Source of the DNA: Bacteroidaceae bacterium | Lineage (GTDB): Bacteria; Bacteroidota; Bacteroidia; Bacteroidales; Bacteroidaceae | NCBI GenBank assembly: GCA_017448965.1 | Contig: JAFSKK010000034.1 | Coordinates: forward strand, 1-59,569 | Length of the DNA: 59,569 bases | Reading direction: 5' to 3' | In this document: positions 6,524 through 15,175 of the stretch, in pieces | How the letters are laid out: each line of letters begins with the position of its first letter | Position numbering within the stretch: the stretch's first letter is position 1 | Translations under genes and position numbers: made by a program | Notes under the pieces: model-generated | Told to the model about the DNA's origin: nothing | Databases searched by the model: none | Seen by the model: only the letters and a program-made list of their open reading frames with translations

Positions 6524-8572
6524 CTACTTCACAATCACAAAACCACCTTGGTCCACCATTGTCACCGTGACAGCCTTGGGGTTGCTGACTTTGAGGTCAG
6601 ACTTCTGAGGTTCGCGGTCTTTGAGGTTGTCGCTGTAGAGGGTGGCCTTGTCGCCCTTCTGGAGCATGGGGAGGTTGAGTTTGAGGGTGAGAGGAGCACC
6701 TGTGGCATTGTTGCCAGCGATGTACCATGTGTTGCCGTGACGACGGGCGAGCACACAATACTTGCCTGGATAACCATCGATGAAGACGGTTTCGTCCCAA
6801 GTGGTGGGCACTTGACGCAGGAAGTCCATGCTGATGGCAGGAGCAGGAGCACCATCCTCATTGGGTTTCAAGTCTTTTGTTGCTTCGGTTGGGAGATTCT
6901 CGGGCGTGATGGCAAAGTTTTGGATAGGGTTCTGGAAGAGGATGCAAGTCGCCAGTTCGTGACAGTCGGAAGTCTTGCGAGTGGTTCCACCCTTGTTGCC
7001 CTTGCGGATGTGGCGGTTCATGAAGCAACCACCAAACTCCATGCAGCCAATGGCATTGCGAATGAAGGGGTGAGTGGCGGCATCTTTCGCCTCCTTATCA
7101 GCCGCACCTTGTCCGAAGTAAATGTTTTCAGATGCCAACACAGCCTCGCTACCCACATAGTTGGGATACATACGTTCCCAACCACGAGGGATGGTACAGC
7201 CGTGGAAGATGACCATGATATGGTTGTCGTCAGCATCGGAGAGAATCTCCTCATACAGACGCATCGTTTCCTGCTTGTCGCCTCCGAAGAAATCGACCTT
7301 GATGCCCTTCACGCCAATCAGGTTCATCCAACGCATATATTGCTTACGTTTGATGGGGTCGCTCATGATGTTGATAGGCCCCTGTTCGATGTCGTTCCAC
7401 CAACCGCTGGAACTGTACCACAGGAACACATCCACACCTTGGCTCTGTGCATACTTCACCAACTGCTCCATCTTCTCCACACCGATGTTGGTGTCCCACC
7501 AGTTGTCGATGAGCACATACTTGAAGCCCATCGCTTTTGCCAACTGGATGTACTTCACCTGATCATCGTAGTTGATGGAGTTATCCTGCCACACAATCCA
7601 ACTCCACGTGCCTTTTCCGTATTCATAGTGATGTGGCGTTTCGTAGCGAGGTGTCACATAATCCCAAGGCACCGTCGTCTCCACAATGGGTTTCAGTGAT
7701 GTGCCAACCGTGATGGTGCGCCAAGGAGTTGTGCCAGGCAGAGCGAATGCTGGTTCCACCGTGCCGTTACCATTGTTCTCTTCTGGCATCGGAAACTCTA
7801 AGGTGTAGAGACCTTCACCCTGCATATCTGAAAGGCGAGAGGCACAATAGCGGGAATCGACTCCTGTCTCAGAGATGAGCACCCAGGCAGAGGGAGCGTT
7901 CTGAGTCTTCTGAGCACTCCGATTATTCTGATTATTCTGAGGAATCCTGAACAAACATGGGAACGTGTATCCATGTCCATACCCACTCTTCTTATCCATT
8001 GGCTCATCATAGCCATAGCCCTCTTCATAACTGGGTTTGGTGCCCTTCCAGCCAATCATGGCATGCGATTGAGGGGTGAGGAACGTAGTAGTTCCGTTGG
8101 GCAGGTCGAAGCCTGTCGCCTCCTTCATGATGCGGACGGAGAACTTCTTCTCGTTGGCACGACTGGGATGATTGGGAATGGCATAACGAAACGCAACGTC
8201 GTTATTGCTCACGCGGAAATCCACATCGAAGGGAAGGTCCTTCCCGTTTTTCAGCGTCACCACCAGTTGGTTGGCATCCACGTGTACATGGCTGAACTTC
8301 GAACGGCTCAGGTCGTAGTTGTACTCCAGATGCGCTTCTTTCTTGCTGTCGAAAGTGACATTTTGTGTAAAGTCGCCATTATCGGCCACAAAGCCGAGCG
8401 GACTTTCGTCCAACATCTGCACACCATCGTAAATCACTTCATAGACGGGCTTGCCAGCCTTCACATCTACATTTACCTTCAGCCGTCCGTCAGGACTGGT
8501 CACACTGGCCACCTGAGCGTTCATGCTCAGTGCTGCCAGCAGGGCTGATAAGCATAACAGTTTTCTCTTCAT
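6524..8572 (-). CDS. Secreted GH97 family alpha-glycosidase (SusB/retaining-galactosidase type)
   Basis: About 682 residues from ATG 8572, with signal peptide MKRKLLCLSALLAALSMNAQ. A frame opens 60 bp earlier, but the extra residues would precede the signal peptide, so the later start is chosen. Three-part GH97 layout: an N-terminal beta-sandwich (VTSPDGRLKVNVDVKAGKPVY), a (beta/alpha)8 barrel (TWSWIVWQ, YVLIDNWWD, DVFLWYSSSGWWND, GIKVDFFGGDKQE) and a C-terminal beta domain ending VDQGGFVIVK. The Asp in GIKVDFF matches where retaining GH97 enzymes keep their nucleophile, so an alpha-galactosidase-type retaining enzyme is as likely as a SusB alpha-glucosidase. Periplasmic oligosaccharide cleavage is inferred. 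Four 21-bp repeats lie upstream. Confidence 0.9.
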   Translation of the reverse strand: MKRKLLCLSALLAALSMNAQVASVTSPDGRLKVNVDVKAGKPVYEVIYDGVQMLDESPLGFVADNGDFTQNVTFDSKKEAHLEYNYDLSRSKFSHVHVDANQLVVTLKNGKDLPFDVDFRVSNNDVAFRYAIPNHPSRANEKKFSVRIMKEATGFDLPNGTTTFLTPQSHAMIGWKGTKPSYEEGYGYDEPMDKKSGYGHGYTFPCLFRIPQNNQNNRSAQKTQNAPSAWVLISETGVDSRYCASRLSDMQGEGLYTLEFPMPEENNGNGTVEPAFALPGTTPWRTITVGTSLKPIVETTVPWDYVTPRYETPHHYEYGKGTWSWIVWQDNSINYDDQVKYIQLAKAMGFKYVLIDNWWDTNIGVEKMEQLVKYAQSQGVDVFLWYSSSGWWNDIEQGPINIMSDPIKRKQYMRWMNLIGVKGIKVDFFGGDKQETMRLYEEILSDADDNHIMVIFHGCTIPRGWERMYPNYVGSEAVLASENIYFGQGAADKEAKDAATHPFIRNAIGCMEFGGCFMNRHIRKGNKGGTTRKTSDCHELATCILFQNPIQNFAITPENLPTEATKDLKPNEDGAPAPAISMDFLRQVPTTWDETVFIDGYPGKYCVLARRHGNTWYIAGNNATGAPLTLKLNLPMLQKGDKATLYSDNLKDREPQKSDLKVSNPKAVTVTMVDQGGFVIVK

Positions 8573-8627
8573 ATTCATATAGTTTTTTAGTTTTCTTTCC
8601 ATCTCTATGCCTTCCTCATGTTCGTTG

Positions 8628-8711
8628 TTCATAAGTTACGGATAATTATTCATAACTTACGGATAATTATTCATAAGTTATGAACAAATATTCATAAGTT
8701 ATGAACGACTT
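8628..8711. repeat. Four 21-bp tandem units of an AT-rich palindrome
   Basis: Units start at 8628, 8649, 8670 and 8691, each beginning TTCATAA(G/C)TTA. Units 3 and 4 contain the perfect palindrome TTCATAAGTTATGAA; units 1 and 2 carry CGGATAATTA in its place. The array lies 56-140 bp before the GH97 start and ends at the stop of the DHH gene. Confidence 0.9.
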
Positions 8712-9806
8712 CTATCCTTCCAGTGAGGGGGAGTCGGTTGTGGAGGTAGGGGACTCGAGGCACTGGGGAGGGTCTTCCAGACGATCACGCCAAGCCTCCA
8801 ACGCCTTCATGGTGATGTCGATGGCCTCTTCCATCGTACACTCCAACGTGCCGCCTGCCGCATTCTTGTGACCGCCTCCGTTGAAGAACTGTTCGCAGAA
8901 CTCGTTGCAAGGGAGGTCATCGACCGAGCGGGTCGAGACACGGATGAGCGGTCGCTCGGTGTCCTCACGCAGAGCGATGCTCAGTTTGTGCTTCTTGATT
9001 TGCAGCGGCATGTTCACCACACCCTCCATATCGCCCTTCATGTAGTGGAACTGCGTCAGTTCCTCCTTCTTGATGGCAAAGAGCGAGGCATGCAGGTCGG
9101 GGAATATCTGCAACTTCTCATACAGCACGTAGCCAATGAATTTGAGACGGTCGGCTGAATAGTTGTTCTGAATGTTGCGGTTGATGCGATCCTTGTCGAT
9201 GCCTTTCTTCAGCAATTCGCTGACGATGACGAAGAGGTCGGGGTCGTTGCTGTTGAACGAAAAGAAGCCCGTGTCCGTCGCGATGCCTGCATAGAGGTCT
9301 TCAGCACCCGCAAAAGTCAAGTTCTTGAGTTCGCCCATCGCATACAGAAGGCGGAAGAGCAATTCGCTCGTGCTGCTCAGTTCGGGATGGGAAATGGTGT
9401 GGGTGAATTGCTTCCTGTCGGGGTCGATATGGTGGTCGATGAGCAGACGCTTGCAACGCATCCGCCCCACCGCAATGCCCAGTTCGTCGATGCGGCGCAT
9501 GTCGTTGAAGTCCATGCAGCAAATCAGGTCAGCCATTTTCAAGGCCGTGTAAGAAGCCGTCTTCTGACGGTCGAAACGCACAATCTTGTCCGCATCCTTC
9601 ATCCAATGCAGGAAGTCAGGAAAGTAGTTCGGCACGATGACAGTCACGTTCTTCCCCTTTCTCGTCAGATACTCATACAACCCCAGCGACGAGCCAATCG
9701 CATCGCCGTCGGGCGAGGTGTGACACACCACCACCACGTTCTTACACTCCCCAAAATCCTTCTGTGCTATCGCCACCTCCTGTGGCGTGATAACCCTCTT
9801 CAACAT
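8712..9806 (-). CDS. DHH-family bifunctional oligoribonuclease/PAP phosphatase (NrnA type)
   Basis: 364 residues. DHH domain motifs in order: HTSPDGDAIGSS (about 30-41), CMDFNDMRRIDELG (about 95-108), LLIDHHIDPD (about 120-129), then the C-terminal DHHA1 domain with the GGGHKNAAGGTL nucleotide-binding motif (about 318-329). The family degrades short oligoribonucleotides and dephosphorylates pAp to AMP in the cytoplasm using Mn2+. The last ~20 residues (PPQCLESPTSTTDSPSLEG) are low-complexity and lie outside the domain; they look like read-through into a C-rich repeat. Diverges from the next gene. Confidence 0.93.
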   Translation of the reverse strand: MLKRVITPQEVAIAQKDFGECKNVVVVCHTSPDGDAIGSSLGLYEYLTRKGKNVTVIVPNYFPDFLHWMKDADKIVRFDRQKTASYTALKMADLICCMDFNDMRRIDELGIAVGRMRCKRLLIDHHIDPDRKQFTHTISHPELSSTSELLFRLLYAMGELKNLTFAGAEDLYAGIATDTGFFSFNSNDPDLFVIVSELLKKGIDKDRINRNIQNNYSADRLKFIGYVLYEKLQIFPDLHASLFAIKKEELTQFHYMKGDMEGVVNMPLQIKKHKLSIALREDTERPLIRVSTRSVDDLPCNEFCEQFFNGGGHKNAAGGTLECTMEEAIDITMKALEAWRDRLEDPPQCLESPTSTTDSPSLEG

Positions 9807-9828
9807 AAACCAATTGATTTTACGGCTT

Positions 9829-9836
9829 CAAATATA
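9829..9836 (-). promoter_or_regulatory. -7 promoter box for the DHH gene
   Basis: TATATTTG on the minus strand, 23 bp before the start codon at 9806. Confidence 0.6.
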
Positions 9837-9900
9837 CGACCTTTTTCTGACATAAGTACAAAAAAGAGCCCAAAAAGATGTCTGTTAGAAAATAAATGCG

Positions 9901-9908
9901 TAACTTTG
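9901..9908 (+). promoter_or_regulatory. -7 promoter box for the coiled-coil gene/rpe/comEC operon
   Basis: TAACTTTG followed by C, 22 bp before the ATG at 9931. It is the only clear box before a run of four tightly packed plus-strand genes. Confidence 0.7.
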
Positions 9909-9930
9909 CAATGATAAAACCTCTGTTCTT

Positions 9931-10854
9931 ATGGAAGAAAAAACAAACTTACAAGCAGACAAGCAACCGAAAAAAGGCAGCATCGGCCTCATCATCACCG
10001 GCATTGTCGTGGCACTCATTGCCATCATCGGAGCCGTGCTGGCCTACCACTATCTCTACACAAAACCTCTCCAGCAGGAAAATGAGGAACTGAAGGAATT
10101 GGCTGAGTTGGAGAAGCAGGAGATGGAGAACCAATACCGCGACTTCGACCTGCAATACGAACAATTGCAAAGCACCCTCAAAAACGATAGCCTCATCGCA
10201 CAGATAGAAAACGAGCGTCGCCACACCCAGCAACTGCTCGAGGAGTTGGAACGCACCAAAGCCACCGATGCCCGCGAAATCAAACGACTGAAGGCTGAGA
10301 TTGCCTCTCTGAGAGCCGTCCTGCAAAGCTACATCATGCAGGTCGATTCCCTCAATCGCATCAACCAGTCGCTGAATGAGGAGAACACCCAAATCAAACA
10401 ACAAATCACAGAGGCTCACACCCAGATAAGCAGCCTCTCCACCGAACGTAATCAGCTGAAAGACAAAGTGAACATCGCAGCACAGCTCGATGCTACAGGC
10501 TTCTGGGTCAGCCCCAAAAACAAAAAGAGCAAGGACACCGACAAGGTGAAGGACGTGAAGCGCTTCGCCTTCGGATTCACTATCGTGAAGAACGTGACTG
10601 CACAGAACGGACAGCGCATCATCTATGCCCGCATCCTCAAACCCGACAACTCGGTGATGGGCAAGAAAGGCACCTTCGCCTACGAGAACACCAACCTCGA
10701 ATACACCGAAAAGAAATACATTGACTACACAGGCGAAGAAGAGAAAGTCACGATGTACAGCGACGTGACCGAGTTCCTCGAAGCAGGCACCTACAAACTC
10801 TTCATCTTCTGCGACAAACAAATGATTGGACAAACAAGTTTCACATTAAAATAA
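9931..10854 (+). CDS. Single-pass membrane protein with periplasmic coiled coil, unknown function
   Basis: 307 residues, not assigned to a named family. A short Lys-rich cytoplasmic N-terminus is followed by one membrane helix (about 17-40, IGLIITGIVVALIAIIGAVLAYHYLY). A long heptad-rich, Glu/Gln-rich coiled coil spans about 48-185. A compact C-terminal domain (about 190-307) has FAFGFTIVKNVTAQNGQRIIYARILKPD and ends in a beta-rich FLEAGTYKLFIFCDKQMIGQTSFTLK. The layout suggests an envelope spacer or sensor protein. The stop codon overlaps the rpe start (TAATG), so the two are probably co-translated. Confidence 0.75.
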   Translation: MEEKTNLQADKQPKKGSIGLIITGIVVALIAIIGAVLAYHYLYTKPLQQENEELKELAELEKQEMENQYRDFDLQYEQLQSTLKNDSLIAQIENERRHTQQLLEELERTKATDAREIKRLKAEIASLRAVLQSYIMQVDSLNRINQSLNEENTQIKQQITEAHTQISSLSTERNQLKDKVNIAAQLDATGFWVSPKNKKSKDTDKVKDVKRFAFGFTIVKNVTAQNGQRIIYARILKPDNSVMGKKGTFAYENTNLEYTEKKYIDYTGEEEKVTMYSDVTEFLEAGTYKLFIFCDKQMIGQTSFTLK

Positions 10855-11501
10855 TGACCAAAGTTTCCCCTTCCCTCCTCGCTGCCGACTTTGCCAACCT
10901 GACAAAGGACATCGACATGCTCAACCGAAGCGAAGCCGACTGGCTCCACCTCGACGTGATGGATGGCGTCTTCGTGCCCAACATCAGTTTCGGATTTCCC
11001 GTGCTTCAAGCCGTTGCCAAGATATGCCAGAAACCGCTCGACGTACACCTGATGATTGTCGACCCAGGCAAGTTCACCCAGCAGGTGAAAGCCCTCGGAG
11101 CCTACATGATGAATGTGCACTACGAAGCCTGTCCCCATCTGCATCGCACCATCCAGCAGATACACGACGCAGGCATGAAAGCAGGTGTGACGCTCAATCC
11201 TCACACCCCCGTCAGCGTGCTTGACGACATCATCCAAGATGTGGATATGGTGCTCCTCATGACTGTCAATCCAGGCTTCGGTGGACAGAAGTTCATCGAA
11301 CACTCCATCGAGAAAGTGAAGAAACTCAAGGCACTCATCCAGCAGACAGGTAGCCACGCCCTCATCGAAGTGGATGGCGGTGTGAATGGCGACACAGGCC
11401 GTCGCCTCGTCGAAGCAGGAGTCGATGTGCTCGTGGCTGGCAGTTATGTGTTTGGAGCAGAAAAACCAGAAGAAAGGATTCATGAGTTGAAATCATTGTA
11501 G
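10854..11501 (+). CDS. rpe: Ribulose-phosphate 3-epimerase
   Basis: 215 residues, full length. It interconverts ribulose-5-phosphate and xylulose-5-phosphate in the pentose phosphate pathway. TIM-barrel family motifs: SPSLLAADFANL at the N-terminus, WLHLDVMDGVFVPNISFG with metal ligands, VDVHLMI, MTVNPGFGGQKFI (phosphate/metal loop) and EVDGGVN near the C-terminus. The start overlaps the upstream stop by one base, and comEC begins 9 bp after the rpe stop. Confidence 0.97.
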   Translation: MTKVSPSLLAADFANLTKDIDMLNRSEADWLHLDVMDGVFVPNISFGFPVLQAVAKICQKPLDVHLMIVDPGKFTQQVKALGAYMMNVHYEACPHLHRTIQQIHDAGMKAGVTLNPHTPVSVLDDIIQDVDMVLLMTVNPGFGGQKFIEHSIEKVKKLKALIQQTGSHALIEVDGGVNGDTGRRLVEAGVDVLVAGSYVFGAEKPEERIHELKSL

Positions 11502-11509
11502 AATTCCTA

Positions 11510-13105
11510 ATGAACTGGCAGCACTACCCTCTCATTCGCCTCATCATCCCCTTTACGCTGGGCATGATTGGGGCGAATCTGTTAATAGCCCACATGAACA
11601 TGATGGCGTTGTTCATCCTGTGCTGCATCGTGCTGGCCATCTCCTTCTTTCTGCTCAACACCTCCAGCACATTCCACGACAGCACATTTGGTGTGGTCGC
11701 CATACTGCTCTTCTTCCTCATCGGCATGACGATCTACACAGGCAAGCATCGAAGCATCGAACGAACCATTCCGCAAGACACCACTTTCTGCCAGGGCATC
11801 CTCACAGAGTCACCTACAGAGAAAGCCCATTCGTGGGCACTCCACCTTCAACAAGACGACGCACACATTATATTATATATAGGGAAAGACCCTCTCTGTC
11901 CTTCGGACATCTCCCCCATAATGGGGAGAACCATCCGGGATGTTAGGAACAAGCCGCAAGGTCTCTCCCTCCCCATTACGGGGGAGGGATGGGGAGAGGG
12001 TCTCTCTATCGGTGACACCATCCTCGCTTCACTTACCCATTTCAATCCCACCAACACCTGTTCTGATGACACCTTCAGAACCTATTACACTTACCTGTTC
12101 AACAACGGCATCAGCGCCACAGCATACACCCCACACAACCGTTGGACAGTCAAACCGTGCCACACATCTCCGAACATACTCACCTCTCTCAAAAGTCTAC
12201 AAGGAAAGCTCCACAGCATCTACGACGAACGCGGCATCAACGGTGAAGCTGGCAGCATCGTCGAAGCCATGACCATCGGAAGGAAAGCCAATCTCTCCGG
12301 AGAGACACGCACCGCATACGCCCATGCAGGTGTCAGCCATGTGCTTGCTCTCTCGGGCTTCCATGTCGGCATCATTGTCCTGATGATACAGTTTTTCTTC
12401 TTCAAGCCCCTGCTGTCCATTCGTTGGCAGTGGGTCAGCAACCTCCTCATCATCGCCGTCCTTTGGCTCTATGCACTCATCACAGGCATGTCGCCCTCCC
12501 TCGTCCGTGCCACACTCATGTTCACCATTCTTATGCTCTGCCAGACATTCTCTCGCGATGCCCTATCTCCCAACTCCTGTGCCCTCGCCTTCTTCATCAT
12601 GCTGTGCATCAACCCCTTCTATCTCTACGACATCGGCTTCCAACTCTCCTTCATCGCCGTTGCCGCCATCGGCATCTTGGGAAAGCGACTCATTGCCCTA
12701 TGCACCACATCCAATCGGTTCATCCACTTCATGTGGCTCATCACCATCATCGCCGTCTCCCTCATCAGTTCCGTTTTCACAGCCCCCTTGGTGGCACACT
12801 ACTTCGGGCAGTTCACCTTCGTCTCCCTCCTCAGTAATCTCGCCCTCTTCGCCTTTGTCTATCTCCTCATGGGCGTAAGCATTCTCTGGTGGGCCTTCCT
12901 CTGGTGCGACCCCATCAATGCCTTGCTGACCGACCTTCTCATCTGGACAGCCACCACCATGAACCGCATCGTGGAAACCATCTCTTCCCTCCCTTTCGCC
13001 ACCATCGAATGGCAGCCCAACACCCTCACCACCTTGCTCTGCTATGCAGTTCTCCTCGCACTGTCCTTCTATCTCCTTCATCCACAAAAACACCACCTTC
13101 GATGA
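11510..13105 (+). CDS. comEC: ComEC/Rec2-type competence membrane channel, carrying an in-frame palindromic insertion
   Basis: 531 residues. ComEC is the inner-membrane channel for single-stranded DNA entry during transformation. It shows N-terminal membrane helices (about 9-65), a DUF4131/OB-like region, then the polytopic competence domain with the conserved HVLALSGFHVGII motif (about 280-292) and roughly ten further helices. The C-terminal metallo-beta-lactamase domain of some homologues is absent. About 39 codons (11887-12003) inside the OB-like region encode a Gly/Pro-rich stretch (ISPIMGRTIRDV... then SLPITGEGWGEGLS) that matches a palindromic DNA element rather than protein fold. The stop overlaps the next ATG by 4 bp. 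Confidence 0.88.
   Translation: MNWQHYPLIRLIIPFTLGMIGANLLIAHMNMMALFILCCIVLAISFFLLNTSSTFHDSTFGVVAILLFFLIGMTIYTGKHRSIERTIPQDTTFCQGILTESPTEKAHSWALHLQQDDAHIILYIGKDPLCPSDISPIMGRTIRDVRNKPQGLSLPITGEGWGEGLSIGDTILASLTHFNPTNTCSDDTFRTYYTYLFNNGISATAYTPHNRWTVKPCHTSPNILTSLKSLQGKLHSIYDERGINGEAGSIVEAMTIGRKANLSGETRTAYAHAGVSHVLALSGFHVGIIVLMIQFFFFKPLLSIRWQWVSNLLIIAVLWLYALITGMSPSLVRATLMFTILMLCQTFSRDALSPNSCALAFFIMLCINPFYLYDIGFQLSFIAVAAIGILGKRLIALCTTSNRFIHFMWLITIIAVSLISSVFTAPLVAHYFGQFTFVSLLSNLALFAFVYLLMGVSILWWAFLWCDPINALLTDLLIWTATTMNRIVETISSLPFATIEWQPNTLTTLLCYAVLLALSFYLLHPQKHHLR
11887..12003. repeat. Palindromic element inserted in frame within comEC
   Basis: 117 bp (39 codons). The two ends are imperfect inverted copies: each half begins AGACCCTCTC at its outer end and contains TCCCCC-xTAATGGGGAG. 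The half is shared with a second copy inside mfd at 43141-43182. The reading frame stays open through it. Confidence 0.75.
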
Positions 13106-13437
13106 CACAAGATGAACTTTGGGAAAAGAACTATCGTCTCATCCTCGACTTCATGAACGAACAAAAAAAACGCCCCTCCAAGCATCACTTAGAGGAGCGT
13201 CAAATGCTCAACTGGCTCAAATATCAGAAGAAACGTCTTGCACAAGGCAAACTCAAGCCCGACCGCATTGACAAGTTACAATACCTGTTCAAAATTGCCA
13301 ACATCGTTCTCCGCAAGAACCAATACGCCTACACTTATCATTCCGTCGACGGTTTCTGTGGCGATTTCTTCAATGGTCCCACTTTCCGACCCAGCCAGAA
13401 GACAGCCGCCAACAAGCACAAAACCACCAACGCATAG
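13102..13437 (+). CDS. Small helicase-associated-domain-like protein
   Basis: 111 residues from ATG 13102, which overlaps the comEC stop (ATGA), so coupling to comEC is likely. The N-terminal ~60 residues (WEKNYRLILDFMNEQ, PSKHHLEERQMLNWLKYQKK and LKPDRIDKLQYLF) have the spacing of the helicase-associated (HA, PF03457) domain, a helical nucleic-acid-binding module. The C-terminus is basic and unstructured (TFRPSQKTAANKHKTTNA). Its last 100 bp lie antisense to the 3' end of the sensor gene. A role in DNA uptake or processing is a guess from context. Confidence 0.65.
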   Translation: MTQDELWEKNYRLILDFMNEQKKRPSKHHLEERQMLNWLKYQKKRLAQGKLKPDRIDKLQYLFKIANIVLRKNQYAYTYHSVDGFCGDFFNGPTFRPSQKTAANKHKTTNA

Positions 13438-15068
13438 CCTATATAAGCCCAGATGGTTTCCCACCAGTAGGCTTCACAATGAATCGTCAGGGTGAACGTG
13501 TGTTCACTCCACTGTCCATCCGAATTGGTGAACTTCACCTCGACTGTCTGGTCACCCTTGGAGAGTTTGGCGAGACGGGCATCATTCTGCCCCATTTCCA
13601 GATATTGCCACTCCGACTCCCCTTCGCGACGGAAAGCATAACGCACATGCTGTCTGTTCATGTGGTCAAACGTAGTGAAATAGAGGTGCACCACACGTTC
13701 ATCGGCAGCCAGATTCAGCTCACGGGTGTCCATGCCAGGGCAATGCATGCCATGAGTGGTCTGATAAGCAGACAGCGCTATTCTCTCCTGCACCTTCTTC
13801 TGTCCCGAATCCTGTTTCATGTGTACCTCGAAGCACTTCTTCTCGCACTCCAGAAAGATGCGGTTTTCACCATCCGTGTAAAGTCCTCTGAAGAATACGG
13901 GTTGAGGGTCAAAGTCAGAAGGAAGAATGTAGCGCAACTTATTCCTTTCGGGCGAATAGATGACGATGCGCCGATTGAAAAGCAACCACACATCACCATT
14001 GAGCACCACGAGCCCCAAAGGAGAATCACCACGCAGACAGCAGTCAGCCGACTTGTCCACCATCGTCTTATCCACCACATCGTAGAGCAGCAGCCTACCA
14101 TCTGCCGTGCATATCCAAAGGTCATTCTTATCCAAGAACAACTCAAAAGCATTGCGGATGGTGGAGTCGAGCCTCTCAATCCGTTCATCCTTGTATCTGA
14201 TAAGTCCCTGCCACTCCGTGTTCATATAGACCGTCTTATCCTCTGCCAGTGTCACCGCATTCACCACACCAAAGTTAGGTCCCACCTGCTCACACCCCTC
14301 ACTGTCGGGATGCACCATCCACAACCCCAGACTCGTACCCGTCCATCTCGCTCCATCCTTGGTCTTCCAAACAGCATGCACCTTGTGCTCCTCAGGCAGC
14401 CCCGACTGGGTGGGTGGCAACATGCAACGCAGCGGCAACGAAGCCAAGTCCACCTCCTCCAGATACACCGACGGGCGCATCGTCACCGAAGGGATGCCAT
14501 CGTCATCAATCTTCCACACATTGCCCCTCTGGTCAGTAATCTCCTTGCGGTCGGGAGTCACCAGCGGGTTCTTATCCATCGGTGTCCTCTTGATGCAGTT
14601 TCCATTGCGGTCATACACCAGCAAATGCTTGTTGGCATACGCCCACACCGAATCGCCCGCACTAGCCTTCAGCGCATCAAACGTCCATATCTGCAACGTC
14701 TGGTCACCCGTGGGATGGATGCTGTAGTCGCGCTTGTCAAGAATGTAGAGACCACGTTTCGTTCCAATCCACAGACGATGATAACTATCTTCGCAAATGG
14801 CCGTGATGTTGTTGTTCATCTGCACATCGGGATGCAAGTAGTCAGCACGAAACGAAGTGAGGCTATAGCCATCGTCTCGATAGAGACCGTCAGACTTCAT
14901 GCCATACCACATATAACCCTCCTTATCCTGAAACAGCACTCTGACATGTGCCGACTGCAACTGATGCAGATTTGGCATCAGCATCACACGTTCCTGACCC
15001 GTCGCTACACTTAGCACAAGAGCGAACAAAAACAAAATAAGAGAACAAGTTAGTAGTTTTCTTTTCAT
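13338..15068 (-). CDS. Two-component-type propeller sensor lacking its kinase
   Basis: 576 residues. Signal peptide (about 1-24), then repeated Reg_prop propeller blades (GYMWYGMKSDGLYRDDG, HRLWIGTKRGLYILD) through about residue 410, a Y_Y_Y domain (about 440-520) ending HTFTLTIHCEAYWWETIWAYIGYALVVLCLLAAVFWLGR, which contains the single membrane helix. In hybrid two-component or HTCS sensors this helix is followed by a kinase or DNA-binding domain. Here the protein ends ~15 residues later (VGPLKKSPQKPSTE). The tail is encoded antisense to the helicase-associated gene. It may be a truncated sensor or a ligand receptor that signals through a partner. Confidence 0.8.
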   Translation of the reverse strand: MKRKLLTCSLILFLFALVLSVATGQERVMLMPNLHQLQSAHVRVLFQDKEGYMWYGMKSDGLYRDDGYSLTSFRADYLHPDVQMNNNITAICEDSYHRLWIGTKRGLYILDKRDYSIHPTGDQTLQIWTFDALKASAGDSVWAYANKHLLVYDRNGNCIKRTPMDKNPLVTPDRKEITDQRGNVWKIDDDGIPSVTMRPSVYLEEVDLASLPLRCMLPPTQSGLPEEHKVHAVWKTKDGARWTGTSLGLWMVHPDSEGCEQVGPNFGVVNAVTLAEDKTVYMNTEWQGLIRYKDERIERLDSTIRNAFELFLDKNDLWICTADGRLLLYDVVDKTMVDKSADCCLRGDSPLGLVVLNGDVWLLFNRRIVIYSPERNKLRYILPSDFDPQPVFFRGLYTDGENRIFLECEKKCFEVHMKQDSGQKKVQERIALSAYQTTHGMHCPGMDTRELNLAADERVVHLYFTTFDHMNRQHVRYAFRREGESEWQYLEMGQNDARLAKLSKGDQTVEVKFTNSDGQWSEHTFTLTIHCEAYWWETIWAYIGYALVVLCLLAAVFWLGRKVGPLKKSPQKPSTE

Positions 15069-15175
15069 GACAATTAGTTAGTAATCGTCCACAAAAGTAC
15101 AACATTTTCTCTTACTCCAAACAATTTCATGAAAAAATTTACACAAAAACACCATTTTTGTGAAAAACAGGCATC

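Noticed and set aside
8712-8770. DHH protein tail (DSPSLEG) as a functional domain
   Set aside because: The residues are low-complexity and lie beyond the DHHA1 fold; the DNA is C-rich and resembles the palindromic filler in comEC and mfd, but no clear inverted arm was found, so it is not counted as an element.
13479-15014. 511-residue plus-strand ORF opposite the propeller sensor
   Set aside because: The opposite strand has a signal peptide, propeller repeats and a Y_Y_Y domain. The ORF is His/Arg-rich with no domain; a codon-bias shadow.
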